A DNA stretch of 64,000 nt from Cymodocea nodosa (Eukaryota > Streptophyta > Magnoliopsida > Alismatales > Cymodoceaceae), in assembly GCA_036874045.1 (NCBI GenBank), contig CM072344.1, positions 10,140,501 through 10,204,500 of the forward strand. The letters run 5' to 3'. The position numbers were made by a program, and so were the translations under genes. The notes below the pieces were generated by a model. It was given only the letters and a program-made list of their open reading frames with translations, made no database searches and was not told the DNA's origin. Each line of letters opens with the position of its first letter. Position 1 is the stretch's first letter. Below are positions 35,875 through 47,789 of the stretch, piece after piece.

Positions 35875-38800
35875 ATGGCTACTGGAAATGGTAATTTTTC
35901 TTTATATGAAAGCCAAAATCTTAATCGTCCTCCTTTATTTGATGGAATACATTTTGAATATTGGAAATATAGGATGACTATTTTTCTTCAAAGTATAGAT
36001 CATAAATTGTGGTTCATGATTTCTAAACCATATACTTCGTTAACTACTCCTTATAATACTTGGATAATTACTGAAAAAGAAAATGAAACTCTGAATGCTA
36101 AGGGCTTAAATATTTTATTTTGTGCATTGAGTTATGAACAGTTCAGTAAAGTGTCGGCATATAAATCTGCTTATGAGGTGTGGCATGCATTAGAAGTTTC
36201 ACATGAAGGTACTTCTCAAGTTAAAGAGACAAAAATAAACATGTTGATTCATAAGTATGAACTCTTTAAGGTGCATGAAGATGAAAATATTTCTGAGATG
36301 TTTTCCAGATTTCTTGATATCATAAACTCTTTAAAATGTTTAGGAAAGAATTTTGAACAGAAGGATTTGGTGAGGAAAATTCTCAGATCCCTAAGTTCTA
36401 AATGGTCTCAAAAAGTAACATCTATTGAGGAATCACGAGATTTAAATGTTTATACTTTGAATGAACTTATAGGAAATTTAACAGCTTATGAAGTTCAATT
36501 AAATGAATCACTGAGTCACAACAAACTAAAAATGAAGAAAGAAATAGCCTTCGAAATTAATTCAGATTCTGATATATCAACTGATTCTGACGAGGATTTG
36601 ATTTTGTTGACTAGGAAATTCAAGAAAGCATGGAAAGCTAGGAAACAGCAAAGGAACAAAAATGATAAACCCTCAACATCAAAATCATTGAATGACAATA
36701 ATTCTTCATCTAGAAAGTATGTATGTTACAACTGTAAGAAACCGGTACATCTTTCTCTAGATTGTCCTATGAGGAAAAATGAAAAGCAAAGTAGGACAAA
36801 TAAGAAGAAGACGACTCAGAAAACTCAAAAAAAGTTTTATAAGAAAAAGGTTTTGAAGGTCACTTGGGATGACACATCTGAAGAGTCTGAATCTAAGGAA
36901 TCAACATCAAAATCTTCACATTCAGAAGGAGAACAAGAGTTAGAAGACGTTGCTCATGTGTGCTTCATGGCAGATGAGTCTGAGGTAATATCTGATCCTG
37001 AAAGTAATTCAGATTTCAACTTTGATGAATTATTATGTGCTTATCATGCTTTATTACAAAAACTTAAAGTATGTAAACTGGAAAATAAGAATATTAGAAA
37101 ATCTTCATACATTATGGAAGAAGAAAATTGTATCCTGTCTACTACTTTAGAAAAGTTTAAATGTGATAATGAAAATCATGCTAGAGATTTGCAAAAATTT
37201 AGATTTAATGAATGTATCTTGCATGAACAAATACAGAATATAAATGCTAAAAAATTAAAGATAGAATCTGAAAAAGAAATGTTGAGAAACAATATAAATG
37301 AACTTGAATTAGAGATAGAAAAATTAAAACTAAGAGAGCAAGATTTAAATTCTACCTTTGAGAAATGGAATTTAAGTCAAACTAAGTTAGACAAACTAAC
37401 TAGTACCCCTGCGGTGTCTTATAAATTTAGCTTAGGATTTGATTATCCTGAATCTCAAGCCAATAAAGGATTTATTAGTTGCAGTTCAAGTAAATCTAAG
37501 ACTAAAATTCCTTTTATTATGAAACAAGGTAATAAATATGTAGAAGTAGGTACTTCAAGGGATGAATCATGCAATAATAATATAAATCAATGTGATTTGT
37601 CAAATTGTACTTCTAACATGACTATAAATGTTTCTAAAAATCTTGTTTCTTGTTCTGGAAATTCAGTTTCTAATGTTTCTAAAATTTCAGACAATTGTAG
37701 TAAACTGAAAATTCAGAAACCTAAGCATGTAATTCAATACACTAGTATTAGACCAATTACTCATTCTGCATGTGATAAAAAAAAAAATTCTTGTGTAGAA
37801 AAATATTTTGTATGTACGAAAAATTTTAATACAAGTACAAAATCTTGGTATGAATTTCCTAAAATGTATAAGCATGACCAAAATAAATTAACAACTGATA
37901 AAATATGTTTGGTCTTGATTATACAACATCTGAAAACAAAAAGAATGATTGCAAAAGCAATAATGCTATATGTGAGTATGAAGCTAATGATAAATCAATA
38001 GTACTTACAACTAATAAGAATATAAATGATAATGTTAAACTATTTTTAAACAAAAAGAAGAAATATGCGTTTAATGAACTTGGTCCTCAACAACATTGGG
38101 TACCAAGTAAAAGTTTTTCTTAATTTGTTGCAGGAGGAAACAACATCAAAATGGATCTTGGACAATGGAGCGTCAAGTCACATGACCGGACAAAAAAGTC
38201 TATTACAAAATTTTACAAATACCATGAAAGGAAGTGTAACATTTGGAAACAAAAGCAAAGATAAAATCATAGGTATGGACAATGTTCAAATAACTCCTAC
38301 TTGTGTTATTTCGAATGTACTATATGTAGAAAACCTAGGATTTAATTTGCTGAGTGTCATAAAACTAACTGAAAATGAATATTATGTAATGTATGAAGAT
38401 AATGTATGCAAAATAATTGATAAAAATACAGATGAAATTAAGTTTATTGCTAAAAGAAAAGGTTCTGTATGTATTTTATCTTTACCTTCTGGTACAGTTG
38501 ATTTAAATTCATGTTTGCTAGCTGAAACTAGTGATGCATATCTATGGCATAGAAGGATTGGGCATATAAATATGAGACTGTTACATAAACTATCTAGAAA
38601 ACATTTAGTGAGAGGTTTACCAGAGATTAAATACTCAAAGAACTTTATGTGCGATGCATGTGAATTAGGTAAACTTCACAAAAACTCTTTTAAATCTAAA
38701 ACTAATATTTCAAGCAAGAGAGTCTTAGAACTTATACATATGGATCTATTTGGACCAACAAGAATCATGAGTCTTGGTGGTAAACGGTATGTATTTGTTT

Positions 38801-41241
38801 TAGTAGATGACTTCTCTAGATACACTTGGATATATTTTCTAGCATCTAAGACAGAAGTTTTTGAAAAATTTAAAATGTTTTGCAATTTTGTTCAAAATGA
38901 GCAAAGTGTCTCTATTCAAAAACTTAGGAGTGATCATAGAACTGAATTTGATAATGATCAAATGGATAACTATTGTAATGAGCATCGCATTGATCACAGA
39001 TTTTCTTTTCCAAGAGCACCGTGTCAAAATGGTGTTGTTGAGAGAAAGAATAGATCACTTCAAGAAATGGCCAGAACTATGTTGAATGAACATAAGTTAC
39101 CTCAAAATCTTTGGGCTGAAGCAGTAAATACAGCTTGTTATGCTATTAACAGAAGTCATTTAAGACCTCATGTTAATAAAACTCCTTTTGAAATTATGTT
39201 TAATAGGGTTCCAAAAATTTCCTATATGAAACCATTTGGCTGCAAGTGTTTTATTCTTAATACTAAGGATAAAAGGAATAAATTTCAAGCCAAATTGGAT
39301 GAAGGAATTTTTGTAGATTACTCTACTAGAAGTAAAGCCTATAGAGTATATAACAAAACTTTTAGGACTATTGAAGAAACCCTCCATGTAAGCTTCAATG
39401 AAAATTCTCTTAGAGAATCTTAATCTAAAGCTAATAATGATGATATGATCAATTTTCCATGTGAGTTAGAGATCAATAGAGAGATTGATAATTTATCTGA
39501 GAAAATCAAAAATATGAACTTAGATGATCAAACTAATGATGAAAGTGATGGACTTTCAGATGTTGATGAGAATATTGAGGAAAATCAGAGAAATTGGCGT
39601 TATTCTTCATCGCATCCCATTACTCAAGTCATTGGTAATATTAATGAGGGAGTTAAAACTAGAGCTTTAGTAAATTTAAATAGTATGTGTATGTTTGTTT
39701 CTATGGTGGAACCAAGGAATATACAAGAAGCATTATCTGATGAAAATTGGATAATGGCAATGCAAGAAGAACTAAATCAATTCATCAGAAATGATGTATG
39801 GGAATTAGTTTCTCCACCAGAAAATCAATCCATAATAGGTACAAAGTGGATCTTTAGAAACAAAACTAACGAAATTGGTCAAACTATAAGGAATAAAGCT
39901 AGATTAGTTGCACAAGGATATACACAGGAAGAAGGATTAGATTATGATAAAACATTTGCTCCTATGGCTCGGTTAGAAAGTATTAGAATATTATTGGCCT
40001 ATGCTTGTTATATGGATTTTAAATTATATCAAATGGATGTAAAGAGTGCATTTCTAAATTGTTTAATTAATGAAGAAGTCTATGTAAAACAACCACCTGG
40101 ATTTGAAGATATTAAAAATCCTGACTTTGTGTATAAATTGAAGAAAGCCTTATATGGTTTAAAGCAAGCACCTAGATCATGGTATGAAAGATTGTCTACT
40201 TTTTTAATAGAAAAAGGCTATATCATGGGAAAAGTGGATCATACTCTATTTATTAAGAGAGATGGTAAAGATCAGATTGTTGTTCAAATATACGTGGATG
40301 ATATAATCTTTGGAGCAACCTCTGATAAGTTGATTGAAATATTCTCTGAAAAGATGGCTAATTAGTTTGAAATGAGTATGATAGGAGAACTTTCATATTT
40401 TCTAGGACTTCAAATTAAGCAAATGGATAAAGGTATATTTTTAAATCAGGAAAAATATGTAGATGAAATGCTTAAGAAATTTAATTTTAATGATACAAGG
40501 ATTCGAGGAACTCCTATGAGTACTACTTTAAAGTTAGATATTGATGACATAGGAAAATCTATAGATCAAAGAAAATATAGAGGTATGATTGGTTCTTTAC
40601 TTTATTTGATTGCTAGTAGACCTAATATTATGTTTACTGTGTGTGTTTGTGCTAGATTTCAATCTAATCCTAAGGAATCACACTTAATTGTAGTTAAAAG
40701 AATATTTAGGTATATACAAGGAACTAAAAATTTCGGACTGTATTATTCTAAGGATAGTTCAATAGATCTTATAGGATATATTGATGCTGATTATGTAGGA
40801 TCTAAATCTGATAGAAAGAGTACCAGTGGCACATGTCAATTATTGGGAAATAATTTGGTGTCATGGTCTAGTAAAAAGCAAAACTGTGTAGCATTTTCTA
40901 CTATAGAAGCTAAATATGTTGTTGTTGCACTGTGTTGCACTTAGATTCTTTGGATAAGGCAAGCTTTAGAAGATTTTGGATTATCTTATGATACAACTGA
41001 GATTTATTGTGACAGTAGTTCTGCAATAAATCTTTCCAAAAATCCTGTATTACATTCAAGAGAAAAACATATAGAGGTTAGACATCATTTTCTAAGAGAT
41101 AACGTAATTAAAGGAAAAATTAAATTGGAATTTGTGTCTAGTAAAAATCAATTAGCTCATATATTTACAAAACCTCTAGACGAAAATACATTCTGCAACA
41201 TTAGATTAAATTTAGGTATTTGTAGGCTATGTGATGTGTAA
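35875..41241 (+). pseudogene. gag-pol of A3
   Basis: Starts at ATG 35875 (MATGNGNFSLYESQ). The Gag part has a UBN2/DUF4219-like N-terminal region (residues about 15-200), a zinc-knuckle segment at about residues 284-297, an acidic VTWDDTSEESES block (about 333-345), then a coiled coil rich in Leu, Lys, Glu and Asn (about 395-510) before a Ser/Asn-rich linker. Pol then shows a protease start (GASSHMTGQ, about 38169), an integrase zinc segment and core (38545-38830), RT with [16 protein letters not shown] and [13 protein letters not shown] (about 40150-40325), and RNase H ([18 protein letters not shown], about 40780), ending LGICRLCDV. Several breaks. The Gag coiled-coil tail is a known Sirevirus trait. 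Confidence 0.93.
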
Positions 41242-42830
41242 AATGCCTAAACTCCACATAAAAAGATAAATATTATTGATGATGTTGTTCACCTCATAGA
41301 TATTATATACTTATTATAAATATCTAAAGTAATATCTAAACTACTGCTTAAGATACCATGTATTTATTGTAAAATCATAGTAGTATCTTATTGATTTTAA
41401 GTAGTTTATCAATTTTAATAGTTTTTACGATTTTAAGTGGAAGTGTAAATGAAAAACATTAAATACTTCTGACATTCTGAAATTTTGATTAAATGTTTTC
41501 TTTTAATCAAGGAAAATGCATATGATCATGCATAACTTTGACTTAATTGATTAAACTTGTAGAATAAGTTATATGTAACTCATCTTAAACTGTTAATCAA
41601 AAGTATAAGCTTATTGAAACTGATTCATATTCTTAGTACAATCATAGAAGTAATAATTGTATGAGATTTGTGTTTTATTGCATCTGTATTAATGGAATAC
41701 ATATATATTGTGCTTAAAATGAAAAGTGCTTACAAAGTAAAAATCTTTGAGAGTTTATTGATCAGTTTGATCACGAGCCTTTTGTACTTGAGCAAAAAGG
41801 TATATAAGAATTGTTGTCCTGAAAAAGGATTCTTTAAATCTGGCAACCTAAGGTCTTGATCAGATCTAGGATTGTTGACTGAAAGCTCATTACACGAGTA
41901 CATTAGAAAGCTCTTGTATGATTCAAGCTTTTCAAACTAACTTTTAAAGAAAATTATCAATATTTACTGTTTTGAAGAGAAAAAGTTATTTCATTAATTA
42001 CAAATATCTTTGAATCGCATATAGTTTATATCAATATGACTACTGATTTATTGAATCAACATTAGTACTTTTGAAAACGTTTATTTGAGATACATTCTTT
42101 TATTCTCCTTAAATTAATCGAATTGAGTTCAAAGTTGTGTTTTGATTCATATACAATAGGGATTGATTCTAGAAATCATTTTTGATGATGTCAGGATAAC
42201 GGAAGTCTCTGAAAAGAAAATGTAAAAGTATAGTTATGCTTAACATCTATTGTCGCTAAAAGTATATTTTGTATTTTGATTGAATATATTTGCAGTATAT
42301 TTGTAGGGGGAGCATTAACAATGTCAAAAATAGATTAATATAATTTGAAATACAAATTTTAGTTAATCTGAATTAATGTCCTCTTAAAATCTTGATGAAA
42401 TAATGTAAAAAGACAAATAAACTATTTTAGATTCAAAGGACAAAATGTTCAAATAGTTTACTATGTTCTCAACATAATGTTAAGTTTAAGCATGTGTGTT
42501 GTTTTCGGAACGTTTCAGTTGGAAGCATCTGAAAATTGTTTTAAGTGTACTAACTAGACGTTATATTAGATAAGGTAACGTGTAAAACTGCCTCTAGACA
42601 GCGTTTTACTCGTTAGGTTAGTTAACTCAATGAGTTATACTTGAATATTTCGGGTACTTTGATTGAATAAGCTTTATTAAATATTTATTTTATTTCTAAA
42701 CCTGACTTATCTTCACGTTGAGTTATATGCCTAAAAACCCTATTTAAACACTTATAACACGGGGACTTAGGTTATTTGTAAACTTTGTCAAGAAAATCTT
42801 TCCCGCTTGTTGCTGTTACAACCTGCGACG
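41242..42830 (+). other. pol-ORF3 spacer of A3
   Basis: About 1.6 kb without coding potential, conserved in all family A copies that keep it. It holds the internal polypurine tract TTGTAGGGGGAG at 42301-42312 and, from about 42535 to 42730, LTR-like motifs (ACTAGACGTTA, TTTTACTCGTTAGGTTAG, TTAACTCAATGAGTTATAC, CACGTTGAGTTATATG), followed by a TATA-like box. Confidence 0.85.
42741..42748 (+). promoter_or_regulatory. TATA-like box before ORF3 (A3)
   Basis: TATTTAAA lies 83 bases before the ORF3 ATG at 42831, preceded by LTR-like motif copies. The same box is found in A1, A2 and A4 at the same distance. A start about 30 bases downstream would give a leader of about 55-60 bases. This is inference; a spliced ORF3 message is the other possibility. 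Confidence 0.5.
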
Positions 42831-44183
42831 ATGGTCTCCAAGTTCTACAAAGGGAGTGGCAGAGGAAAAGGCAGTAGCAGAAGAGATGCAAAAGGAAAAG
42901 AAATAGAGAATGATGAAGCTCCACGTACTTGGTTCAAGAAAATATTTCGAGTGGACAAAAGGTTAGAAGAACTTTATAGAGATTACTTCTTTTCTCAGGA
43001 TATATTAGATGAAGTTAGACAAGAACTTCAACATAATGATGCAAGTATTACATACATGGGTATTCGAAGTAAATATGATAGAGAATACAGAATGAAATGT
43101 GCTGAGATTGCATTTTTGGAACACTATGCAAAATATTTGGAAAAAGGTGTAGATTCATCAAATAGAACTCCTCAAACTCCTATAAATGGTACAAGACTAC
43201 ATGTATGTGAGGAAGAGCATGAATCAACTATCCCTACTCCTTTATATTCAAAACAAGTAGAATCAGATATTGCTGTAGACAAAACAAAATTGGATAGTCT
43301 TCGAAAGGCTGTTGCAATAGAAAGTGCCTTAGAAGAATTAAAGCAGAAAACTTTTATGGAGCAATTTGAAAAGAAAACATCAATACTTGAAAAGGAGAAA
43401 CAAAAATGTTATAGAAGAAGGAAAGTCAGAAAAATTATGTCTAAGGAAACAAAGTCTTTTGAAAAAGGAAAATCAGATGAAAATTTATTTCCAAAGGACA
43501 ATGTATGTCTAGACATTGTACCTTATTATGCATCTGATAAACTCATCAGTTCCGAACACACTGAAAATGATGAAGATAATGAGACTTTATTTTCCCTTGC
43601 TAGAAAACTTGAGAAGAAATCCAAGTCAAATATGAGCTCAAGTTTTTCTATTAGTACAAGTCCTGATGATGTAGAAATTGACAAATCAGAGCATCAGACA
43701 CCTGACATTGAACAAGTTATTGCAGATATAATTGACAATGTTGAGGCAGTAACTAGTTCAAAAGCTGAATTGTCTAGAGTAGTAGATATTGAAAATGTTA
43801 AGACTCTAGAAGAGCTAAAAGTTAACCAGCCTTCTACGGAATCTATAGAAGCAGAGTCTGAGAATTCACAGCATGAATCAATGGAAATATCTGTTGAACA
43901 AAATGAACAATTACAGACAAATACACCGACTGTAGAATTTGTGGAAAAATTGTACTCTGAACATTCTATAGAGACTGAACAGATGAATGTTGAGCATATT
44001 GACAATGTTCCTAACACTGTTGAAGCTGAAGAATCAAGCTTACCTGAGCAGCTTCAAGATAATATTTTGGAAGAGGAACAACATGACTTAGATGTAGTGC
44101 TTAATGACATCAGAAATGATATTAGGCATCTAGGAGATAAAATATGTAATGCTATAAGTGATATGCTTAGGAGGGGTCGATAA
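42831..44183 (+). CDS. ORF3 of A3, open but a shorter form
   Basis: The ATG at 42831 (MVSKFYKGSGRGKGSS) is chosen over an upstream non-ATG extension because it is the first ATG after the TATA-like box and is kept in every copy. It encodes about 450 residues: a basic Gly/Arg N-terminus, RVDKRLEELYRDYFF helix, a Lys/Glu-rich helix (about 150-200), a Ser/Glu acidic region with repeated SEH/ESxE patterns, and a C-terminal helix (DVVLNDIRNDIRHLGDKI) ending RRGR. It is shorter than the siblings in A2 and A4 and lacks the folded core and Gln-rich part they show. It belongs to a fossil element; no function is claimed. Confidence 0.65.
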   Translation: MVSKFYKGSGRGKGSSRRDAKGKEIENDEAPRTWFKKIFRVDKRLEELYRDYFFSQDILDEVRQELQHNDASITYMGIRSKYDREYRMKCAEIAFLEHYAKYLEKGVDSSNRTPQTPINGTRLHVCEEEHESTIPTPLYSKQVESDIAVDKTKLDSLRKAVAIESALEELKQKTFMEQFEKKTSILEKEKQKCYRRRKVRKIMSKETKSFEKGKSDENLFPKDNVCLDIVPYYASDKLISSEHTENDEDNETLFSLARKLEKKSKSNMSSSFSISTSPDDVEIDKSEHQTPDIEQVIADIIDNVEAVTSSKAELSRVVDIENVKTLEELKVNQPSTESIEAESENSQHESMEISVEQNEQLQTNTPTVEFVEKLYSEHSIETEQMNVEHIDNVPNTVEAEESSLPEQLQDNILEEEQHDLDVVLNDIRNDIRHLGDKICNAISDMLRRGR

Positions 44184-44671
44184 CTGTTTTTGCTTGTTTT
44201 TGAATACAAAATGTAATGTTTGTATTACTTGTTTGATTCATTGAACAATACATTTTTCTGTAAATGTGTTCAATTATTATTTTTGTTTACAGAAAGAGTT
44301 GTTGTAATTCTCTTATATATATTCTCTGTAATTATCTTTCTGATTAATGACAAAATGGGGGAGAAATATTATAAAAAGATGATTATGATCTTAACTGCAT
44401 ATATATATTATAAAAGGAGATGTTATTTAAATGGTTATTGTAATCTGATAGATGATAATTAGAAAACTGATACTTATATAATTATTGACATCTGAGAGTT
44501 TTAGTTCTGAGAGGTAAAATTTACACAAACAATAGAAATAAGCTTAAGTGAACTTAAGTCAACAAACAAGTTTGTTAAATTAAAAGTTAACCTAACGAAG
44601 GTGCTTTGTTGAGTTAAACATATTTCATAATTGATTTAATATGGTTTTGTCATCATCAAAAAGGGGGAGAT
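44184..44671 (+). other. 3' non-coding region of A3 with two polypurine tracts
   Basis: GACAAAATGGGGGAGAAATA (about 44350-44368) and AAAAAGGGGGAGAT (44658-44671, against the LTR). A CATCATC word precedes the second. Otherwise AT-rich and non-coding; the short frame at 44220-44462 is not believed. Confidence 0.85.
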
Positions 44672-46316
44672 TGTTGAGTATTTTTGTTTTGATGATGTGT
44701 GATGAATGAAAATAATCATATTTGCTCAATTACTATTACTTGTGAAAAGAAATTAAAATCATCAATTAATACAGAAAAAGCTTACTGATATAAATACTTG
44801 TTCGTATTGGATCTGAAGTTAATATCTAGTCGTTTCGTTGCATTAATTTCTCATTTAGCTAAGCGTTAAGTTAACGTGTGTTTTTATTGAAAAGCATGAT
44901 ATGTTTTAATGTTATATCTTTTGTATCATGAACAGTGCACGTTTAGACAACTTATTAAGTTAGAGTTTTGTTTGTATAGAGGTCACGTGAGAACTCGTTA
45001 AGTTAGAGGCTTAAAGGTTAAAATAGATCACGTGATAACTCGTTAAGTTAGTGAGTAAAAGAAGAGACGAACTCGTTATGTTAGTGTTATACACGTGGTG
45101 AAATTATAAGTTACGAATGTTGTATTGTATCATGTGAGGTGCACATGTTTAACTCATTAAGTTAACATAACTAAACGCGTTGAGTTGCTATATTGAACAC
45201 TAAGGCAACGCGTTAGGTTAGCATTATAAACTTAAGTTGTTATTTTTGCACGTGGTAAAATTCTTATTATAAAAACATTTGTTTATTACTGGTTCGTGGA
45301 GTTATCATAACACAACGGAGATGGTTCGTTGAGTTATCATAACACAACGGAGATGGTTCGTTGAGATAGCATAACACCACGAACTTAGTTCGTTGAGTTA
45401 GCATAACACCACGAACTTAGTTCATTGAGTTAGCTACAGTACTTGTCACGTGAAATGGCACATAAGGAACTCGTTAAGTTAGAAACGTTAAGTTATATAT
45501 ATACTTGTGTTACTCGTTTAGTTAACATTAAAGTAACGACTTCTTATTACACTGATGAAAAACTTTTGGACGAGAAAGTTTATTTTGCAGGAAATTTTTC
45601 AGAGATCCAAGACTGATAATTAAAGGAAATTCAAAATATAAACGTGGGGTAGAACGTGTGTGTTTCGATGAAGGAAAAAGAAAAGACGTGGAGAAGTGGA
45701 AAACTAGTAGTGGTTAAACGTGAAGGATATGCATGAAATGAAGATACAATATAAAAGGCATAGAATTCTCGTTGATCAATTTATCCTTGCACACAAAACG
45801 AAAAATCTTTTCAAGGATCAAACCATCCCTACACACCAAAAGAAAAATCTTTTTCAGGGATCAAAAACACCTTCTCGAGGAAAATCTCTCAAGTGGAAGA
45901 AAGTTCAGTGAAGCATAAAAAGGTAAGATTTTCGTCACTGAAGATTTGAAGTATCAGAAGTAAGCAAATTCGGTGAAGCATGAAAAAACATGATATTCAT
46001 CACTGAAGAATTGCTGAAGAAGAAAAAGAAGAAGAAGAAAGATCTCAAACAAGGAGAAAAGTTTTAAATTCCGCAAATTAGTTTTCTCTATTTGTAGTTA
46101 TGAAATTGTTTAGATGATACATGGTATCGAAATATAATTGCATCTACAATTTCTATGGAAAATTGAATTGTATATTGTTATTGAAACCTTGAATAAAAAT
46201 GATTTTATGAAAATAATGTCTCGACTTGTTTTTGAGTTTTAAAGTTTCAATTATATTTCATAAAATATTAAAAATACACAATTCACCCCCCTCTTGTGTT
46301 GCCATACAATCCTATA
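44672..46316 (+). repeat. 3' LTR of A3
   Basis: 1645 bases, starting TGTTGAGTAT. It has one more minisatellite unit than the 5' LTR (about 45385-45415). The TATA box is at 45751 and the terminal block ATTCACCCCCCTCTTGTG lies near 46280-46298. The sequence immediately after belongs to another family's gag. Confidence 0.93.
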
Positions 46317-47789
46317 GACTCCATATGATACTTGGACTTTTGATGAAAAGGAGCGAATGACACTGAATGCTAAAGGTTTAAACATCTTGTTTTATGCTTT
46401 ATCTCATGATCAATTTAATAAAGTTTCTGCATATCAAACTGCATATGAGATATGGCATGCATTAGAAGTTGCCAATGAATGTACTAACTAGGTCAAGGAA
46501 TCTAAGATTAATATGTTAGTACATAAATATGAGCTTTTTAAAATGCACGAAAATGAATATATCTCTAACATGTTTTCCCGTTTTCTTGAGATTGTAAATT
46601 CATTAAAATCTTTAGGCAAGAAATTCAAGGAAAAAGACTTGGTAAGAAAGATCCTTAGATCTTTAACTAAAATTTGGGCTCAAAAGACAACATCTATTGA
46701 AGAGTCCAAAGACTTAAATACATATACTCTCGATGATCTCATAGGAAATCTGACAGCCTATGAAGTACAACATTTAGATCCAAAAGGGAAAAATCCTAGA
46801 AGGGATCTGGCTTTTGAGGTTGATAAAGTCTCAGAAGTCACTAGTGATTCTAACGATGATTTACTGTTGTTGACCAGAAATTTTAGAAATCTGTTGAAGA
46901 AACACAGGAACTTTAGGTCAGCAAAGACATCTAGAGATATGGAGAAGAAGTCATTCACGAAAGACAAAATCATATGCTATAAGTGTAGCAGACCGGGTCA
47001 CTTTCAAATTGATTGTCCACTCAACAAAGATAAGAAGAATTCAAGGAGGAATTTTAGGAGTAAGAAATTCAGAAAGAGAAGGGAACTTAAAGTGACATGG
47101 GATGACTCTTCAGCTTCACAAAGTGAAGAAATAAAGGATTCAACATCAGATAATGAATCCTCATCAACATCAGATTCAGAAGAAAATCTAGCAAACGTAT
47201 GCTTCATGGTAAAATCCAGTTAGGTATCCTTTGATCAAAATACTAACTTTGATAGTTTTGATGGATTACTTGTTGAATACAATAGACTGGCCAGAAAATA
47301 TAAGAAAGTAAAAATAGAAGGAAAGAGCGCTAGGAAAATGCTAGATGAATCTAAAAATAAGGTTGATTTTCTGAACTCTACATTGGATAAATTTAAAGAA
47401 GAAAATCAAAGGCATGCACAGGAAATTTTAAAGTTTATTGCAATAGAAAGAAAATTGCATGCTAATTGTGAAAATTTGATTGCTGATAAGAAGAAAATGA
47501 TATGTGAAATTGAAAAACTGGAACTGACAATTACTGATTTAAATTCAGAAATTGATATGCTAAAGATTAAGGTTTGCGATCAAAAGGCTATATTAAGTAA
47601 ATGGAATAATAGTAAAACTATAACAAATGAACTTAGTAGTAAAATATCAAATGTAGAAAAACATGGTATTGGTTTACACGATGCATCTTCCGAAAATTAT
47701 ATATTGCATGATGGTACTACTAAAAATAATGTCTTTATTTCCAGTACTAAGAATAGTAAAAGAAAAACTATTCTGTGTACGATTAAAAA
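46317..47789 (+). pseudogene. gag fragment of a second Sirevirus-like family (probably F2)
   Basis: Copia Gag: N-terminal region (LNAKGLNILFYALSHDQFNK, AYEIWHALEVANE), zinc knuckle CYKCSRPGHFQIDC at about 46975-47016, a basic stretch (NFRSKKFRKRRELKVTWDD), a Ser/Asp/Glu block, then a coiled coil (KVDFLNSTLDKFKEENQRH, KKMICEIEKLELTITDL; 47338-47600). It is clearly diverged from family A Gag but has the same layout. It begins against the A3 LTR and ends against the partial A4 LTR. Assignment to family F rests on the family F ORF3 found beyond A4/A5 at 62513, in the same orientation. A few breaks. Confidence 0.8.

Larger units (their letters stand above)
34063..46316 (+). mobile_element. Family A Sirevirus-like Copia element (A3)
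   Basis: Plus-oriented copy of about 12.25 kb with both LTRs (34063-35674 and 44672-46316), primer-binding site, gag-pol, spacer, ORF3 and polypurine tracts. The LTRs differ at roughly 3% of sites by eye over the first 300 bases, plus one extra minisatellite unit in the 3' LTR. Flanking five-base words differ (GCAAT on the left, GACTC on the right), and the flanks belong to different older elements (D and F2), so the ends may have been rearranged. It has about half a dozen breaks in gag-pol; ORF3 reads open. Confidence 0.93.

Noticed and set aside
36835-36900. LC8-binding motif in Gag near KTTQKTQKK
   Set aside because: Contains TQ words but not a clear TQT-type core; too weak to call.
42831-44183. 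ORF3 as a viral envelope gene
   Set aside because: No signal peptide, hydrophobic segment or cleavage-type motif is visible in any copy. Position alone is not evidence of an envelope.
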